A stretch of DNA of 64,000 nucleotides from Acinetobacter modestus (GTDB lineage: Bacteria > Pseudomonadota > Gammaproteobacteria > Pseudomonadales > Moraxellaceae). Under the pieces are notes generated by a model. That model ran no database searches. It worked only from the letters and a program-made list of their open reading frames with translations, and had not been told where the DNA came from. A program made the translations under genes and the position numbers. Below are positions 8,850 through 17,934 of this stretch, in pieces; position 1 is the first letter of the stretch; every line of letters starts with the position of its first letter. Location of the stretch: NCBI RefSeq assembly GCF_014636095.1, contig NZ_BMDV01000002.1, positions 398,811-462,810 of the forward strand, given 5' to 3'.

Positions 8850-9569
8850 ATGCAATTAAAATTTCTAGAAAATACAGATTTATCCAATATCATTGATACT
8901 TTAATTAGTTTATCTGTTGCATTCATTTTAGGTGCATTGATTGGATTTGAACGTCAATATCGACAGCGTACAGCGGGACTTAGAACAAATGTTTTAGTTG
9001 CTGTAGGCGCAGCAATTTTTGTAGATATTGCAATTAATTTGACTGGAGCTGATGGAGCAGTTCGAGTGATTGCTTATGTCGTTTCAGGAATTGGTTTCTT
9101 AGGTGCAGGTGTGATTATGCGCCAAGAAGGCAACATTCATGGTTTAAATACGGCTGCGACATTATGGTGTTCTGCTGCTGTCGGTGCCTCAGCAGGTGCT
9201 GATTTGATTGTTGAAGCGATACTTGCAACTGCTTGTATCTTAGCGGCAAATACGTTGTTAAGACCTATTGTTCATGCCATAGATCGTCGTCCATTAGATG
9301 ATGAGGCAGAAGTCTTACATGTCATCTATATTATTTGTGATCGTACTCAGAGTAAGGTAGTCATGGACGAGTTGAATCTAACTTTGAAACATCATAACTA
9401 TCCTGCCAAAGATATTGATGTAACGCCGTTTGGTGAAAAAGAGGTTGAGATCGAGGCGACACTGATTGCGAGTTCAATTGAGACTGAAGATGCGCAGCAT
9501 ATTATTAATCATCTGAACGCGATGCCACAAATTCGTCAAGCTTTCTGGGATAAAAATGCAATTAACTAA
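8850..9569 (+). CDS. MgtC/SapB family membrane protein
   Basis: A 239-residue protein. The frame opens earlier, inside the previous gene, but the ATG at 8850 with AGGTG upstream gives the usual MgtC start (MQLKFLENTDLSNIIDTLI). The membrane part has four to five helices with the family motif GALIGFERQYRQRTAGLRTN, followed by GFLGAGVIMR and NTAATLWCSAAVGA. The C-terminal 80 residues form a soluble ACT-like domain. MgtC relatives are inner-membrane proteins linked to survival at low magnesium and, in some pathogens, to control of the F-type ATP synthase. The role here is inferred from family only. Confidence 0.88.
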   Translation: MQLKFLENTDLSNIIDTLISLSVAFILGALIGFERQYRQRTAGLRTNVLVAVGAAIFVDIAINLTGADGAVRVIAYVVSGIGFLGAGVIMRQEGNIHGLNTAATLWCSAAVGASAGADLIVEAILATACILAANTLLRPIVHAIDRRPLDDEAEVLHVIYIICDRTQSKVVMDELNLTLKHHNYPAKDIDVTPFGEKEVEIEATLIASSIETEDAQHIINHLNAMPQIRQAFWDKNAIN

Positions 9570-9685
9570 GTTATGTATATCAATACTTTAAATAGCTCTA
9601 TTGGGAATAACTATCTCGTAATTGATATATAAGTCTTTTATTGTTTCACATACAATAAAATCAGATAAATAAAAATGAGAACAGT

Positions 9686-11518
9686 ATGAGTTCAGAAGCA
9701 CACTCAATCAGTTTAATTGCCCCTGTCGTTTTATTGGCAGCGGCCGTAATAGCCGTTCCTATTTTTAAACGAATTGGCTTAGGCTCAGTTCTTGGTTATT
9801 TGATTGCTGGTTTAGTTATTGGTCCATTTGGATTCGCATTTTTTCATGATTCTGCTTCGATTCTACATATTGCAGAGCTTGGTATTGTCATGTACTTATT
9901 TGTGATTGGGTTGGAAATGCAGCCCTCACATTTATGGAGTCTAAGGCGTGAGATTTTTGGCTTAGGAACTTTGCAAATTATTGCTTGTGCTTTGGCATTA
10001 ACAGGTGTTGGACTTTTATTTGGATTTAGATGGCAAGTTGCATTTATTGGCGCAGCAGGTTTTGTACTGACGTCTACCGCAATTGTGATGCAACTCTTGG
10101 GTGATCGCGGTGATATCGCTCAGCCACAAGGGCAAAAGATTGTCGCAATTTTATTATTTGAAGACTTATTGATTGTCCCATTACTGGCAATTGTTGCTTT
10201 TATGGCACCGAATCATGTGGTGGAAAGTACCTCAGCACGTTTAGAAAATATAGGTATTGGTTTAATTGCAATTGCAGGTTTAATCGTCGCAGGTTATTGG
10301 TTACTCAATCCTTTATTTAGATTACTCGCTGCCGCAAAAGCACGAGAAGTGATGACTGCTGCTGCACTTTTAGTGGTGTTGGGCGCTGCTTTATTGATGC
10401 AAGTTAGTGGCTTATCCATGGCAATGGGTGCATTCCTTGCAGGTGTGTTGCTATCAGAATCAACTTTTAGACACCAAATTGAAGCCGATATTGAGCCATT
10501 TCGAGGAATTTTATTAGGACTATTTTTCCTTGGTGTTGGAATGTCACTAGATTTATCAATCGTGAAGCAAAATTGGCAATTAATCTTGAGTGGCGTAGTT
10601 GCAATGATGTTTGCTAAATCAGTCATGATTTATATTGTTGCTCGTCTGACTAAAAGTCGGCATACGGAAGCTTTGGATCGCGCCTTACTGATGGCTCAAG
10701 GTGGTGAGTTTGCATTTGTTCTGTTTTCTGCTGCTGTCTCTGCCCAAGTGATTGATAATACAGTTAAGTCGAATTTAACAGCAATTATTGTACTGTCTAT
10801 GGTGTTAACTCCAATCTTAGGCATTCTTTTTAAACGATTTACCGAAACCAAAGATACAGTTTCTCTTGATAATGTCGATATTGCTGAAGGTCTAAGCGGC
10901 AGTATTCTAATGATTGGTTTTGGTCGTTTTGGTCAGGTAACCAGTCAATTGCTTTTGGCAAGAGGAGTGGATGTCACGATTATTGATAATGACATCGACA
11001 TGATTCAAAACGCAGAAAAATTTGGTTTTAAAATCTACTATGGCGATGGTTGTCGTCTTGATATTTTACATGCTTCAGGCGCTTCAACGGCAGAAGCAAT
11101 CGTGATTTGTGTTGACAGTAAACAAACAACCAATCGAATTGTGGAATTGGTCACGCATGAATTTCCGTTAGCCAAAGTCTTGGTTCGTTCTTATGATCGG
11201 GAACATTCACTACATTTGGTCAAACAAAAAGTCGATTATCTGATTCGTGAAACCTTTGAATCTGCGATTAAATTCGGTGAAGTCATTTTAGAGCAATTAG
11301 GTGTCGATGAAGATGAGGTTCGCATGATCTCAAATGAAATTCGAGAACGTGATAATGAGCGTTTTGAAACAGAAATTGCTGCGGATGATGTCTACGCAGG
11401 GGTGGGTTTACAATACTCACATTCCCATCCTCGACCTACAGCACCATTGATTCGACCTAAACAAGCAGGACGAATTCTAAATGGTGAAGAAACCGAAAAG
11501 GATGTAGAAGATAGGTAA
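9686..11518 (+). CDS. Monovalent cation:proton antiporter, CPA2/Kef type
   Basis: A 610-residue inner-membrane antiporter. The first 390 residues hold 12-13 hydrophobic helices with Kef-family motifs (GLGSVLGYLIAGLVIGP, FVIGLEMQP, LGVGMSLD, MAQGGEFAFVLFS). The C-terminal part is a cytosolic RCK/TrkA-N domain whose nucleotide-binding Gly motif GFGRFGQ is near residue 407. Such proteins exchange potassium for protons and protect against electrophiles or acid stress. The length and the Kef-like QGGEFAFV motif favour a KefB/KefC/YbaL-type protein over a plain NhaA; no KefF/KefG ancillary subunit is adjacent. Confidence 0.9.
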   Translation: MSSEAHSISLIAPVVLLAAAVIAVPIFKRIGLGSVLGYLIAGLVIGPFGFAFFHDSASILHIAELGIVMYLFVIGLEMQPSHLWSLRREIFGLGTLQIIACALALTGVGLLFGFRWQVAFIGAAGFVLTSTAIVMQLLGDRGDIAQPQGQKIVAILLFEDLLIVPLLAIVAFMAPNHVVESTSARLENIGIGLIAIAGLIVAGYWLLNPLFRLLAAAKAREVMTAAALLVVLGAALLMQVSGLSMAMGAFLAGVLLSESTFRHQIEADIEPFRGILLGLFFLGVGMSLDLSIVKQNWQLILSGVVAMMFAKSVMIYIVARLTKSRHTEALDRALLMAQGGEFAFVLFSAAVSAQVIDNTVKSNLTAIIVLSMVLTPILGILFKRFTETKDTVSLDNVDIAEGLSGSILMIGFGRFGQVTSQLLLARGVDVTIIDNDIDMIQNAEKFGFKIYYGDGCRLDILHASGASTAEAIVICVDSKQTTNRIVELVTHEFPLAKVLVRSYDREHSLHLVKQKVDYLIRETFESAIKFGEVILEQLGVDEDEVRMISNEIRERDNERFETEIAADDVYAGVGLQYSHSHPRPTAPLIRPKQAGRILNGEETEKDVEDR

Positions 11519-11549
11519 ATCGACTTTGAAATAAAATGGATTTAAATAG

Positions 11550-11576
11550 GTCTTAGCTAGACTAAGACTTATTTTT
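11550..11576. terminator. Terminator between convergent antiporter and benE
   Basis: Hairpin GTCTTAG-ctaga-CTAAGAC followed by TTATTTTTT on the plus strand. It overlaps the stop codon of the convergent benE gene. Confidence 0.75.
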
Positions 11577-12740
11577 TAATTTAAATTTGAATAAAACTAA
11601 AACAAAAATACCCAATAAAAGTCCCCAAAATGCAGAACCAATTCCGAAAAACTGAATCCCAGATGCGCTACATAAAAAGGTGAGTAATGCTGCTTCTCGT
11701 TCTTCTACGTTTGCAAAAGCCACTGCAATGTTATGGCTAATCGTGGCAAATAGAGCAATACCTGCAAGTGCAACAATAAAAATAGGCGGAAATGACATGA
11801 GCAAACTGACTAAGGTTGCAGCGAAAAGCCCCATTAAAATATAAAACAAACCACAGCTTATACCTGCAATATAGCGTTTGCTCGGATCAGGATGCACTTG
11901 ATCATCTAAGCTGACCGCTGCACTAATCGCGGCTAAATTTATCGAGAAGCAACCAAAAGGGGCGAAAATCGTATGTGCAATACCTGTCCAGCCTACTAGT
12001 TGATTGACGTGTGGGTGATAACCATAGCTTTTAATCATGGCAATACCGGGCAAATTTTGCGAAGTCATATTGATGACAAACAACGGTAAGGCTAGACCCA
12101 GTAATGCAGACCATGAAAATGAGGGTTGCATCCATACAGGTTGAGTAAAAGACCAAGTGATTGAATGTAATTGAAAATCAATAAATAGAGGGCAAATCAT
12201 TGCACCTAAAATCACTGTCAGCACAATGCTATAACGAGGCAATAAGCGTTTTGAAACAAGATAAATTGCTAACATGCTTAAGATAAAACCGAGCTGACTT
12301 TCTAAGCTGCTAAAGATTTGAATTCCAAATTTTAATAAAATCCCTGCAAGCATCGCACACGTGAGGCTTTGAGGAATATGAGCCAGTAACTTTTGGAAAA
12401 TGCCTGAAAATCCAACGATTGCGATTGCGACGCCACAAATTAAGAAAGCACCAATTGCTTCATACAAATCATAATGACCAGTCGATGCAATAATTAAAGC
12501 AATTCCGGGCGTCGACCATGCAGTAGCAACTGGATATTTATATTTCCAAGATAAGATGAGTCCTGATAATCCAATTGCCAAACCTAATGCCCAAAACCAA
12601 GAGCTGATTTGTGCTGTATTTGCACCGAGAGATTGCGCGCCTTGAATGACCAGTACCGCAGAAACACTTATTCCAATCAGGAAGGTAATAAAGCCAGCAA
12701 AAACAGCAGGAATCGAAAAATCTTGAATTAGACGTTGCAT
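11562..12740 (-). CDS. benE: BenE family benzoate/H+ symporter
   Basis: A 392-residue, very hydrophobic protein with about 11-12 membrane helices. BenE hallmarks include the opening QDFSIPAVFAGFITFLIG and the central NLPGIAMIKSYGY and PFGCFSINLAAISAA segments. The family takes up benzoate with protons across the inner membrane. I start at the ATG ending at 12740 rather than the TTG one codon earlier. No ben catabolic genes are beside it, so benzoate as substrate is a family inference. It is convergent with the antiporter. Confidence 0.88.
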   Translation of the reverse strand: MQRLIQDFSIPAVFAGFITFLIGISVSAVLVIQGAQSLGANTAQISSWFWALGLAIGLSGLILSWKYKYPVATAWSTPGIALIIASTGHYDLYEAIGAFLICGVAIAIVGFSGIFQKLLAHIPQSLTCAMLAGILLKFGIQIFSSLESQLGFILSMLAIYLVSKRLLPRYSIVLTVILGAMICPLFIDFQLHSITWSFTQPVWMQPSFSWSALLGLALPLFVINMTSQNLPGIAMIKSYGYHPHVNQLVGWTGIAHTIFAPFGCFSINLAAISAAVSLDDQVHPDPSKRYIAGISCGLFYILMGLFAATLVSLLMSFPPIFIVALAGIALFATISHNIAVAFANVEEREAALLTFLCSASGIQFFGIGSAFWGLLLGIFVLVLFKFKLKNKS

Positions 12741-12847
12741 CAATGCATCTATACTTGATTAAAATTTGTTGAAAAGTATATCGTTAATTCAGCGGAAATC
12801 GTAGTTTTAAAATGATGGAATTAATTGATCATATGATCAAAACAGGA

Positions 12848-13498
12848 TTATGCAAGGGTAGACGTTGCTAGTCGTAATCCAAACATAAAGAATAAAATAC
12901 CCACGCTACAAACACCTCCAGCGGCAAGTTTGTAATTATGTTTGAAAAAGTTTGCTAATTTAACACCTGAGAAAATCAAAGCTGTCAGATAGGTAAAACT
13001 GACCAGTTGAACAATAATGGCTAAGACCAGAAAGCTGAGTGCTGGATAAGCATAATTGGGTTGTACAAATTGCACGAAAAAAGACAGGAAAAACAGAATC
13101 GCTTTAGGATTAAGTAAACTGATACTGAGGGCGGTACGATAGGGATGAATTTGATCTAAACGTGGTAAATCAGCCATTTCTGTAGGGTGTGGAGGCTTAT
13201 TCCATGTCTGATACGCACTTTGTAATAGTTTGAAACCTAGATATGCGAGATAACAAGCGCCTGTTAATTTTAAAACGACAAATAAAATCGGGAAGGCTTT
13301 TAATAATGACGCTGCACCTAATACCGTACACAGGATTAAAATCGAATCACCTGTAAATACACCACATGCTGCTGCATAGCCCGTGCGAATGCCATAACGT
13401 GAAGCGACTGACATTACATATAAAGAGTTTGGGCCAGGCAATAACACAATTAAGATTGTACCAATAATGAAAGTGGTTAAATCTGTTATGCCGAACAC
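12848..13498 (-). CDS. LysE/LeuE-type amino-acid exporter
   Basis: A 216-residue inner-membrane protein with six hydrophobic segments and the LysE-family signature near the N-terminus (VLLPGPNSLYVMSVASRYG, then GYAAACGVFTGD). It resembles E. coli LeuE more than LysE or RhtB along the first 80 residues (LLPGPNSL, AACGVFTGDSIL, YLAYLGFKLL), so neutral amino acids such as leucine are the likely cargo; this is an inference. The start codon is GTG. It lies downstream of tal on the same strand but behind a terminator, so it is probably transcribed separately. Confidence 0.85.
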   Translation of the reverse strand: MFGITDLTTFIIGTILIVLLPGPNSLYVMSVASRYGIRTGYAAACGVFTGDSILILCTVLGAASLLKAFPILFVVLKLTGACYLAYLGFKLLQSAYQTWNKPPHPTEMADLPRLDQIHPYRTALSISLLNPKAILFFLSFFVQFVQPNYAYPALSFLVLAIIVQLVSFTYLTALIFSGVKLANFFKHNYKLAAGGVCSVGILFFMFGLRLATSTLA

Positions 13499-13510
13499 AA
13501 TCTACTCATT

Positions 13511-13552
13511 AAAAAACCGATTTTCGCTAATATAACAAAAATCGGTTTTTAT
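13511..13552 (-). terminator. Terminator after tal
   Basis: AAAAACCGATTTT pairs with AAAAATCGGTTTTT across a 12-nt loop. On the minus strand the hairpin lies 20 nt after the tal stop and before the exporter gene, and ends in T5. Confidence 0.85.
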
Positions 13553-13570
13553 AGGTGAAAAATAAACTAA

Positions 13571-14560
13571 TTAAGGTCGAATCTCTGCATCAATACCAAA
13601 AGATTGACGCAGTAATAAACTCAAATGATCACGTGCTTTGATAAAGCCATCAATACCACCTTGTAGTAATTGGAAAGCCATTAAATCTTGCTCAAGTTCA
13701 GCTTTAAAACTTTCTTTGCTTTGAGCTGTACGTTCAATTTTCTCAGCTTGTTGCGCCGAAGTTGAGCTGAGTTGAGCTTCAACAACCTGTTGATCTTGTT
13801 CAAGTTGAGCCAATAGATTTGGTGCAATTGTGAGTAAGTCACAACCTGCTAAACCAAGGACTTGTGCTGTGCTACGGAAACTTGCTCCCATGACCTGTGT
13901 CGCAATGCCGTGTTGTTTGTAATAGTTATAAATTTTCTTGACTGAAAGAACACCTGGATCGTTTTCGATTGGGTATTGCTCGATGCCTTCCGCTTTTTTA
14001 TACCAGTCTAAAATTCGACCGACAAAAGGAGAAATAAGGGTTACTTTTGCATCTGCACAAGCTTGGGCCTGATGCAAACCAAACAATAATGTTAAGTTAC
14101 ATGGAATTCCTTCAGCCTCTAAAACTTTAGCTGCTTGAATGCCTTCCCATGTTGATGCGATCTTGATTAAGATACGAGATTGCTCAATACCATAACCTTG
14201 GTAAAGTTTAGAAAGTTCACGCGCTTTGGCAATCGTCGCATCAGTATCATAAGAAAGAGAAGCATCGACTTCAGTTGAAACACGTCCATCGATCAATTTT
14301 AAAATTTCAACGCCAAACTTCACCGTCAAAATATCAATGGTGCGTTCAATCAGTTCATCACTTTGATAGCCTTCTTGTTTTGCTTGTGTATAAGCATCTT
14401 CAATCAGTTGCTTACTTTCAGGTTGTTCAGCCGCTGCTGTAATAAGTGATGGATTGGTTGTTGCATCTAAGGGACGAAATTTTTCAATCGCTTCTAGATC
14501 ACTACTATCGGCAACAACGGTTGTTAAATTTTTTAATTGGTGTAATGCAGTCTGAGTCAT
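13571..14560 (-). CDS. tal: Transaldolase
   Basis: A 329-residue TalB-type transaldolase that moves a dihydroxyacetone unit between sugar phosphates in the non-oxidative pentose phosphate pathway (cytoplasm). Family landmarks are the N-terminal TTVVADSSDLEAIEKFRPLDATTNPSLI, the Schiff-base lysine segment ILIKIASTWEGI and the phosphate-binding GASFRST. Length matches TalB (about 317) with a slightly longer C-terminus. It lies downstream of aceR on the same strand with a 107-bp gap. In Acinetobacter, which lacks a full Embden-Meyerhof route, it mainly supplies pentose and erythrose phosphates. Confidence 0.96.
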   Translation of the reverse strand: MTQTALHQLKNLTTVVADSSDLEAIEKFRPLDATTNPSLITAAAEQPESKQLIEDAYTQAKQEGYQSDELIERTIDILTVKFGVEILKLIDGRVSTEVDASLSYDTDATIAKARELSKLYQGYGIEQSRILIKIASTWEGIQAAKVLEAEGIPCNLTLLFGLHQAQACADAKVTLISPFVGRILDWYKKAEGIEQYPIENDPGVLSVKKIYNYYKQHGIATQVMGASFRSTAQVLGLAGCDLLTIAPNLLAQLEQDQQVVEAQLSSTSAQQAEKIERTAQSKESFKAELEQDLMAFQLLQGGIDGFIKARDHLSLLLRQSFGIDAEIRP

Positions 14561-14667
14561 TGATATAGCGTTCTTACTTAAACAAAATTATGGATAACTT
14601 CTTTATAGCACAATCTACAGGAAAGCAAAGCATCGCATTCAATACATTTAAACCTGAGTGATTTACT

Positions 14668-15561
14668 CTATTTTCTAGGTTGCTGACGTAGTAGTCGAAT
14701 GTGTTCAATCAAAAATCTAGCAGCAACACCTAACTCGCTTTCCCGACTCCAAACTAGATCGACATAGTATTCAAACTTAGGTGTGAAATCATAAAGTTGC
14801 AAAACTTTTAGCTTTTTCTTTAATTCAGGGTTTTCATTAAACATTTCTAAGGGCAAAACACCCCAACCTAAATTCCGAAGAATCATCATACACGCAGAGT
14901 GATGATTATCTGTGCGCCAATAATTTTTAGAAAATAGTAGTTCTGGCTTGATGCTATGGTCACGGCTAGCGACCACGATTTGGCGTGTCTGCACCATTTG
15001 CTCAAATGAAATTTGCTCAAATTGGGCTAGAGCATGACCTTGAGCAATCACTGGAATAAGAGCTTCTCTTTTTAATTCAACAAATTGTTCACGACTATCT
15101 AACTGTTCTCGTTCAAACATGAGTGCAAGTTGCGCAGACTGATCCAGTAACATCTGTAAAGCATCTTCCTGAGGAGCAGAAAAAATATTAATGGTCAGAT
15201 TTGGAAAATGTTGTTCAAGCAACGTGATGTAATCTGTCCAATTGGTATGCAGCAATTCAGAAACCACGACAATGTTTAAGGTTGACTCTAGTCCAGTGCT
15301 GAGTGCATGAGCATGCTGTTTCCATTGATTTATCTCAATCAAAAGTTGTTGAGTTTTCTCATATAAAACCATAGCCGCAGGTGTTGGTGTAGGTTCACGT
15401 CCAATTCGCTCGAATAAATTGAGATTGAGATCAATTTCTAAATTGGCAATTGACATACTCACTGCCGAAGGAACTTTACCGAGTTTCCGCGCAGCAGCCG
15501 AAAATGAACCTGTTTCGATTACGGTCTGGAACATTAGAAGTTGTTCTTGATTAATATTCAT
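14668..15561 (-). CDS. aceR: LysR-type regulator AceR
   Basis: A 297-residue LysR-family regulator with an N-terminal winged HTH (QTVIETGSFSAAARKLGKVP, about residues 12-31) followed by a periplasmic-binding-protein-like effector domain. It is divergent from the PACE exporter gene aceI with only 87 bp between starts. In A. baumannii this same arrangement is AceR, an activator of aceI that responds to chlorhexidine and polyamines. Assignment rests on the HTH family and on synteny with a clear AceI homologue. A candidate operator is at 15585-15599. Confidence 0.85.
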   Translation of the reverse strand: MNINQEQLLMFQTVIETGSFSAAARKLGKVPSAVSMSIANLEIDLNLNLFERIGREPTPTPAAMVLYEKTQQLLIEINQWKQHAHALSTGLESTLNIVVVSELLHTNWTDYITLLEQHFPNLTINIFSAPQEDALQMLLDQSAQLALMFEREQLDSREQFVELKREALIPVIAQGHALAQFEQISFEQMVQTRQIVVASRDHSIKPELLFSKNYWRTDNHHSACMMILRNLGWGVLPLEMFNENPELKKKLKVLQLYDFTPKFEYYVDLVWSRESELGVAARFLIEHIRLLRQQPRK

Positions 15562-15584
15562 CTGTCAAAAAAACTGAAAGAACC

Positions 15585-15599
15585 TGATTAGATTAATCA
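15585..15599. promoter_or_regulatory. Candidate LysR-type operator between aceR and aceI
   Basis: A 15-bp inverted repeat, TGATT-agatt-AATCA, sits in the 87-bp divergent gap and has the symmetric T...A ends typical of LysR-family boxes. Assigning it to AceR is an inference. Confidence 0.5.
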
Positions 15600-15648
15600 A
15601 AATTATAAAAATAAAATGACAAGTATCCAAACAAAAGAGTGTTATAAA

Positions 15649-16083
15649 ATGTTGATTTCCAGAAGAAGACTCATTCATGCAATTAGCTATGAAGTGATCT
15701 TATTGGTCATCATCGCAATTGCGTTAAGTTTTATTTTTAGTATGCCTTTAGAGGTGACCGGTATTCTAGGTGTAATCATGGCCGTCATTTCAGTGATTTG
15801 GAACATGATTTTTAACCATTATTTTGAGAAAGTTGAACATAAATATCAGTGGAAACGAACTATCCCTGTGCGTATCTTGCATGCGATTGGTTTTGAGGGT
15901 GGTTTGATGCTTGCGACCATTCCAATTATTGCTTATATGATGAAGATGAGCTTTATTGATGCATTAATTTTAGATTTTGGTCTAACGATGTGTATTTTGG
16001 TTTATACCTTTATCTTCCAATGGTGTTATGACATGGTAGAAGAGCGTTTCTTTCCTGATGTGAAGTTGGCTTCTGTAAATTAA
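15649..16083 (+). CDS. aceI: PACE family efflux protein AceI
   Basis: A 144-residue inner-membrane protein with four helices arranged as two BTP-domain repeats. It closely matches A. baumannii AceI from the first residue (MLISRRRLIHAISYEVILL, NMIFNHYFEKVEHKY, RILHAIGFEGGLM, FQWCYDMVEERFFPD), including the conserved Glu of SYE in helix 1. AceI exports chlorhexidine and short diamines such as cadaverine and putrescine using the proton gradient. I take the ATG at 15649 rather than 15616 because it gives the standard AceI N-terminus. It is divergent from aceR. Confidence 0.93.
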   Translation: MLISRRRLIHAISYEVILLVIIAIALSFIFSMPLEVTGILGVIMAVISVIWNMIFNHYFEKVEHKYQWKRTIPVRILHAIGFEGGLMLATIPIIAYMMKMSFIDALILDFGLTMCILVYTFIFQWCYDMVEERFFPDVKLASVN

Positions 16084-16094
16084 TAAATATAGAT

Positions 16095-16122
16095 AAAGGC
16101 TGAGAAATCAGCCTTTATTATT
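16095..16122 (+). terminator. Terminator after aceI
   Basis: Hairpin AAAGGCTGA-gaaa-TCAGCCTTT followed by ATTATTTT. Confidence 0.85.
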
Positions 16123-16182
16123 TTACGATTTGATGCTGAAAAAAGTTTAGAAAATCCTATTTTTCAATAAAAAGTAACTCAA

Positions 16183-16773
16183 TCAGAGTGAATCTCTTTT
16201 TATTGAAGGAATATATACCATTTCTTTTGGTAATAATAATTGAGCTTCTTCCATTTTATTCTTTTGTACTAAAGCATAAATCTGATGTGCAAGTGGTGTA
16301 AGGTCTGTAATCGAAACAATCCATTGATTGACATAGCGTTGAACCGCTTCTTTACTCAGTCCGATTTGTATCGCCCTATGTTCAAGTGGTTGTAATAATA
16401 GATCACGTTCAGGATCCCATTGAATCCGTACAGGTGAATGATCTTTGCGTTGTTGCCATTCTTCTTCGCTTAATGACGGATCACGATGACTGAGGCAGCT
16501 ATGTGCCAATGCCCATTCAAAACCTTCACGGGTGATGTCTATAGCTAAAATACGATTTTGTCCGTTGTCTTTAAAACCCCAGCCTGCACGATACATCATC
16601 CAAAGGAATGATGGTTTGATCCATGTCATTCTTTCCATTTTAAATGGTGGTGAGACAAAAGTTTGATTAAGAAGGGCGGCATTTGCAATAGCATCAGAAT
16701 AAGCTTGATAAACTCGAATCGTCTGTTCGTTATAAACAGCTCGAATTTGTTGAGTGGGAATGATTATTGACAT
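16183..16773 (-). CDS. DUF4291 family protein
   Basis: A 196-residue soluble protein matching the DUF4291 family: QIRAVYNEQTIRVYQAYS at the start, then the very conserved RMTWIKPSFLWMMYRAGW segment and a later VRIQWDPERDLLL. It is rich in Trp and Arg and has no signal or membrane segment, so it is cytoplasmic. The family's biochemical function is not known to me. It is convergent with aceI and has its own promoter region of about 270 bp shared with the following dehydrogenase gene. Confidence 0.85.
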   Translation of the reverse strand: MSIIIPTQQIRAVYNEQTIRVYQAYSDAIANAALLNQTFVSPPFKMERMTWIKPSFLWMMYRAGWGFKDNGQNRILAIDITREGFEWALAHSCLSHRDPSLSEEEWQQRKDHSPVRIQWDPERDLLLQPLEHRAIQIGLSKEAVQRYVNQWIVSITDLTPLAHQIYALVQKNKMEEAQLLLPKEMVYIPSIKRDSL

Positions 16774-17040
16774 AGATTTAGATTAAATTTCTCTCTTTTT
16801 ATTAAAAATAAGATAACTATTCGATTTTTAAATGATCGTAAGTTTCATTTTTATCGCATATAAACGATTTGAATAGGATAGCGAGTTAAATAGCCTAAGT
16901 AAATCAAAATTATTGGTGAGCTTAATCATAATTTGAGAAAGGCTTTCTTTGAGTTTTTCCGAAGAAGACTTTTCTCCTAGAAGCTAAATGAATAAGATCA
17001 AAATGGATAATTATATATTGTATAAAAAATAGGAAAACGT

Positions 17041-17853
17041 ATGACAAACCTACAAGGAAAAACCATTATATTGACAGGTGGATCAGGTGGAATTGGTGAA
17101 CAGGCTGCGATTCAGCTAGCTGAATTGGGTGCGAAAATTTGTCTAATTGCTCGTCGTAAAGATGAATTGGAACGAGTACAGCAGGTCATTCAACAGCAAG
17201 GCGGTCAAGTATGGATTTATCCTGTAGATATTACTCAGGAAGATCATGCTAAAAACTGTATTGAACAAATACTTAGTGAACATGCAAAAGTTGATGTCCT
17301 GATTAATAATGCTGCTCGTTCAATACGTCGTCCAATTATTCAGGCATTAGATCGGCTGCACGATTTTGAGCGTACCATGCAAATCAATTATTTTGCAGCA
17401 GTGCGTTTGACATTAGCCTTATTGCCACACTTTCTGGAAAAAGGTGAGGGACATGTTGTCAATATTTCTACTATGTCAACTCAAGTTCCAATTCCATTAT
17501 TTTCAGCATATTTAGCCAGTAAATCGGCTTTAGAATCCTTTTCACGTTCGCTCAGAATGGAGCTAGGTGATCAAGGAATTGATGTGAGTATTGTTTATTT
17601 TCCAATGGTCAGAACCCCCATGTCATCTAAAACAACGATTTATAAACATATGCGGATGCTAGATACGTCCACCGCCGCAGGCTGGATTGTCAAAGCTGTA
17701 CAGCAAAAATCTTATCGTATTACCAGTACCAGTGGTGCAATTGCCAATGCTTTACTGAATACAGCGCCGACAACAGTGATGAATTTAACTCGACCATTAT
17801 TTCGTTTGATGGATCGTCGATTAGAGAAAAAATTAAAGGATAAATCCAGTTAG
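17041..17853 (+). CDS. SDR family oxidoreductase
   Basis: A 270-residue classical short-chain dehydrogenase. The NAD(P)-binding TGGSGGIG is at residues 12-19, NNAARS follows strand 4, the catalytic Ser is in VVNISTMS, and YLASK carries the Tyr and Lys. The C-terminal 40 residues are longer and more basic than usual (RPLFRLMDRRLEKKLKDK), which may bring it to the membrane. The substrate cannot be told from the sequence; lipid or fatty-acyl substrates are common for this subgroup. AGGAAAA gives a good ribosome-binding site. It lies upstream of mfd. Confidence 0.85.
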   Translation: MTNLQGKTIILTGGSGGIGEQAAIQLAELGAKICLIARRKDELERVQQVIQQQGGQVWIYPVDITQEDHAKNCIEQILSEHAKVDVLINNAARSIRRPIIQALDRLHDFERTMQINYFAAVRLTLALLPHFLEKGEGHVVNISTMSTQVPIPLFSAYLASKSALESFSRSLRMELGDQGIDVSIVYFPMVRTPMSSKTTIYKHMRMLDTSTAAGWIVKAVQQKSYRITSTSGAIANALLNTAPTTVMNLTRPLFRLMDRRLEKKLKDKSS

Positions 17854-17934
17854 TCTTCTTTCTGGATTCATATCCACATAAAAAACTCCATGTTAAACTA
17901 AGCCTATTGTCTTTTCGATTACATGATTTTCTCT

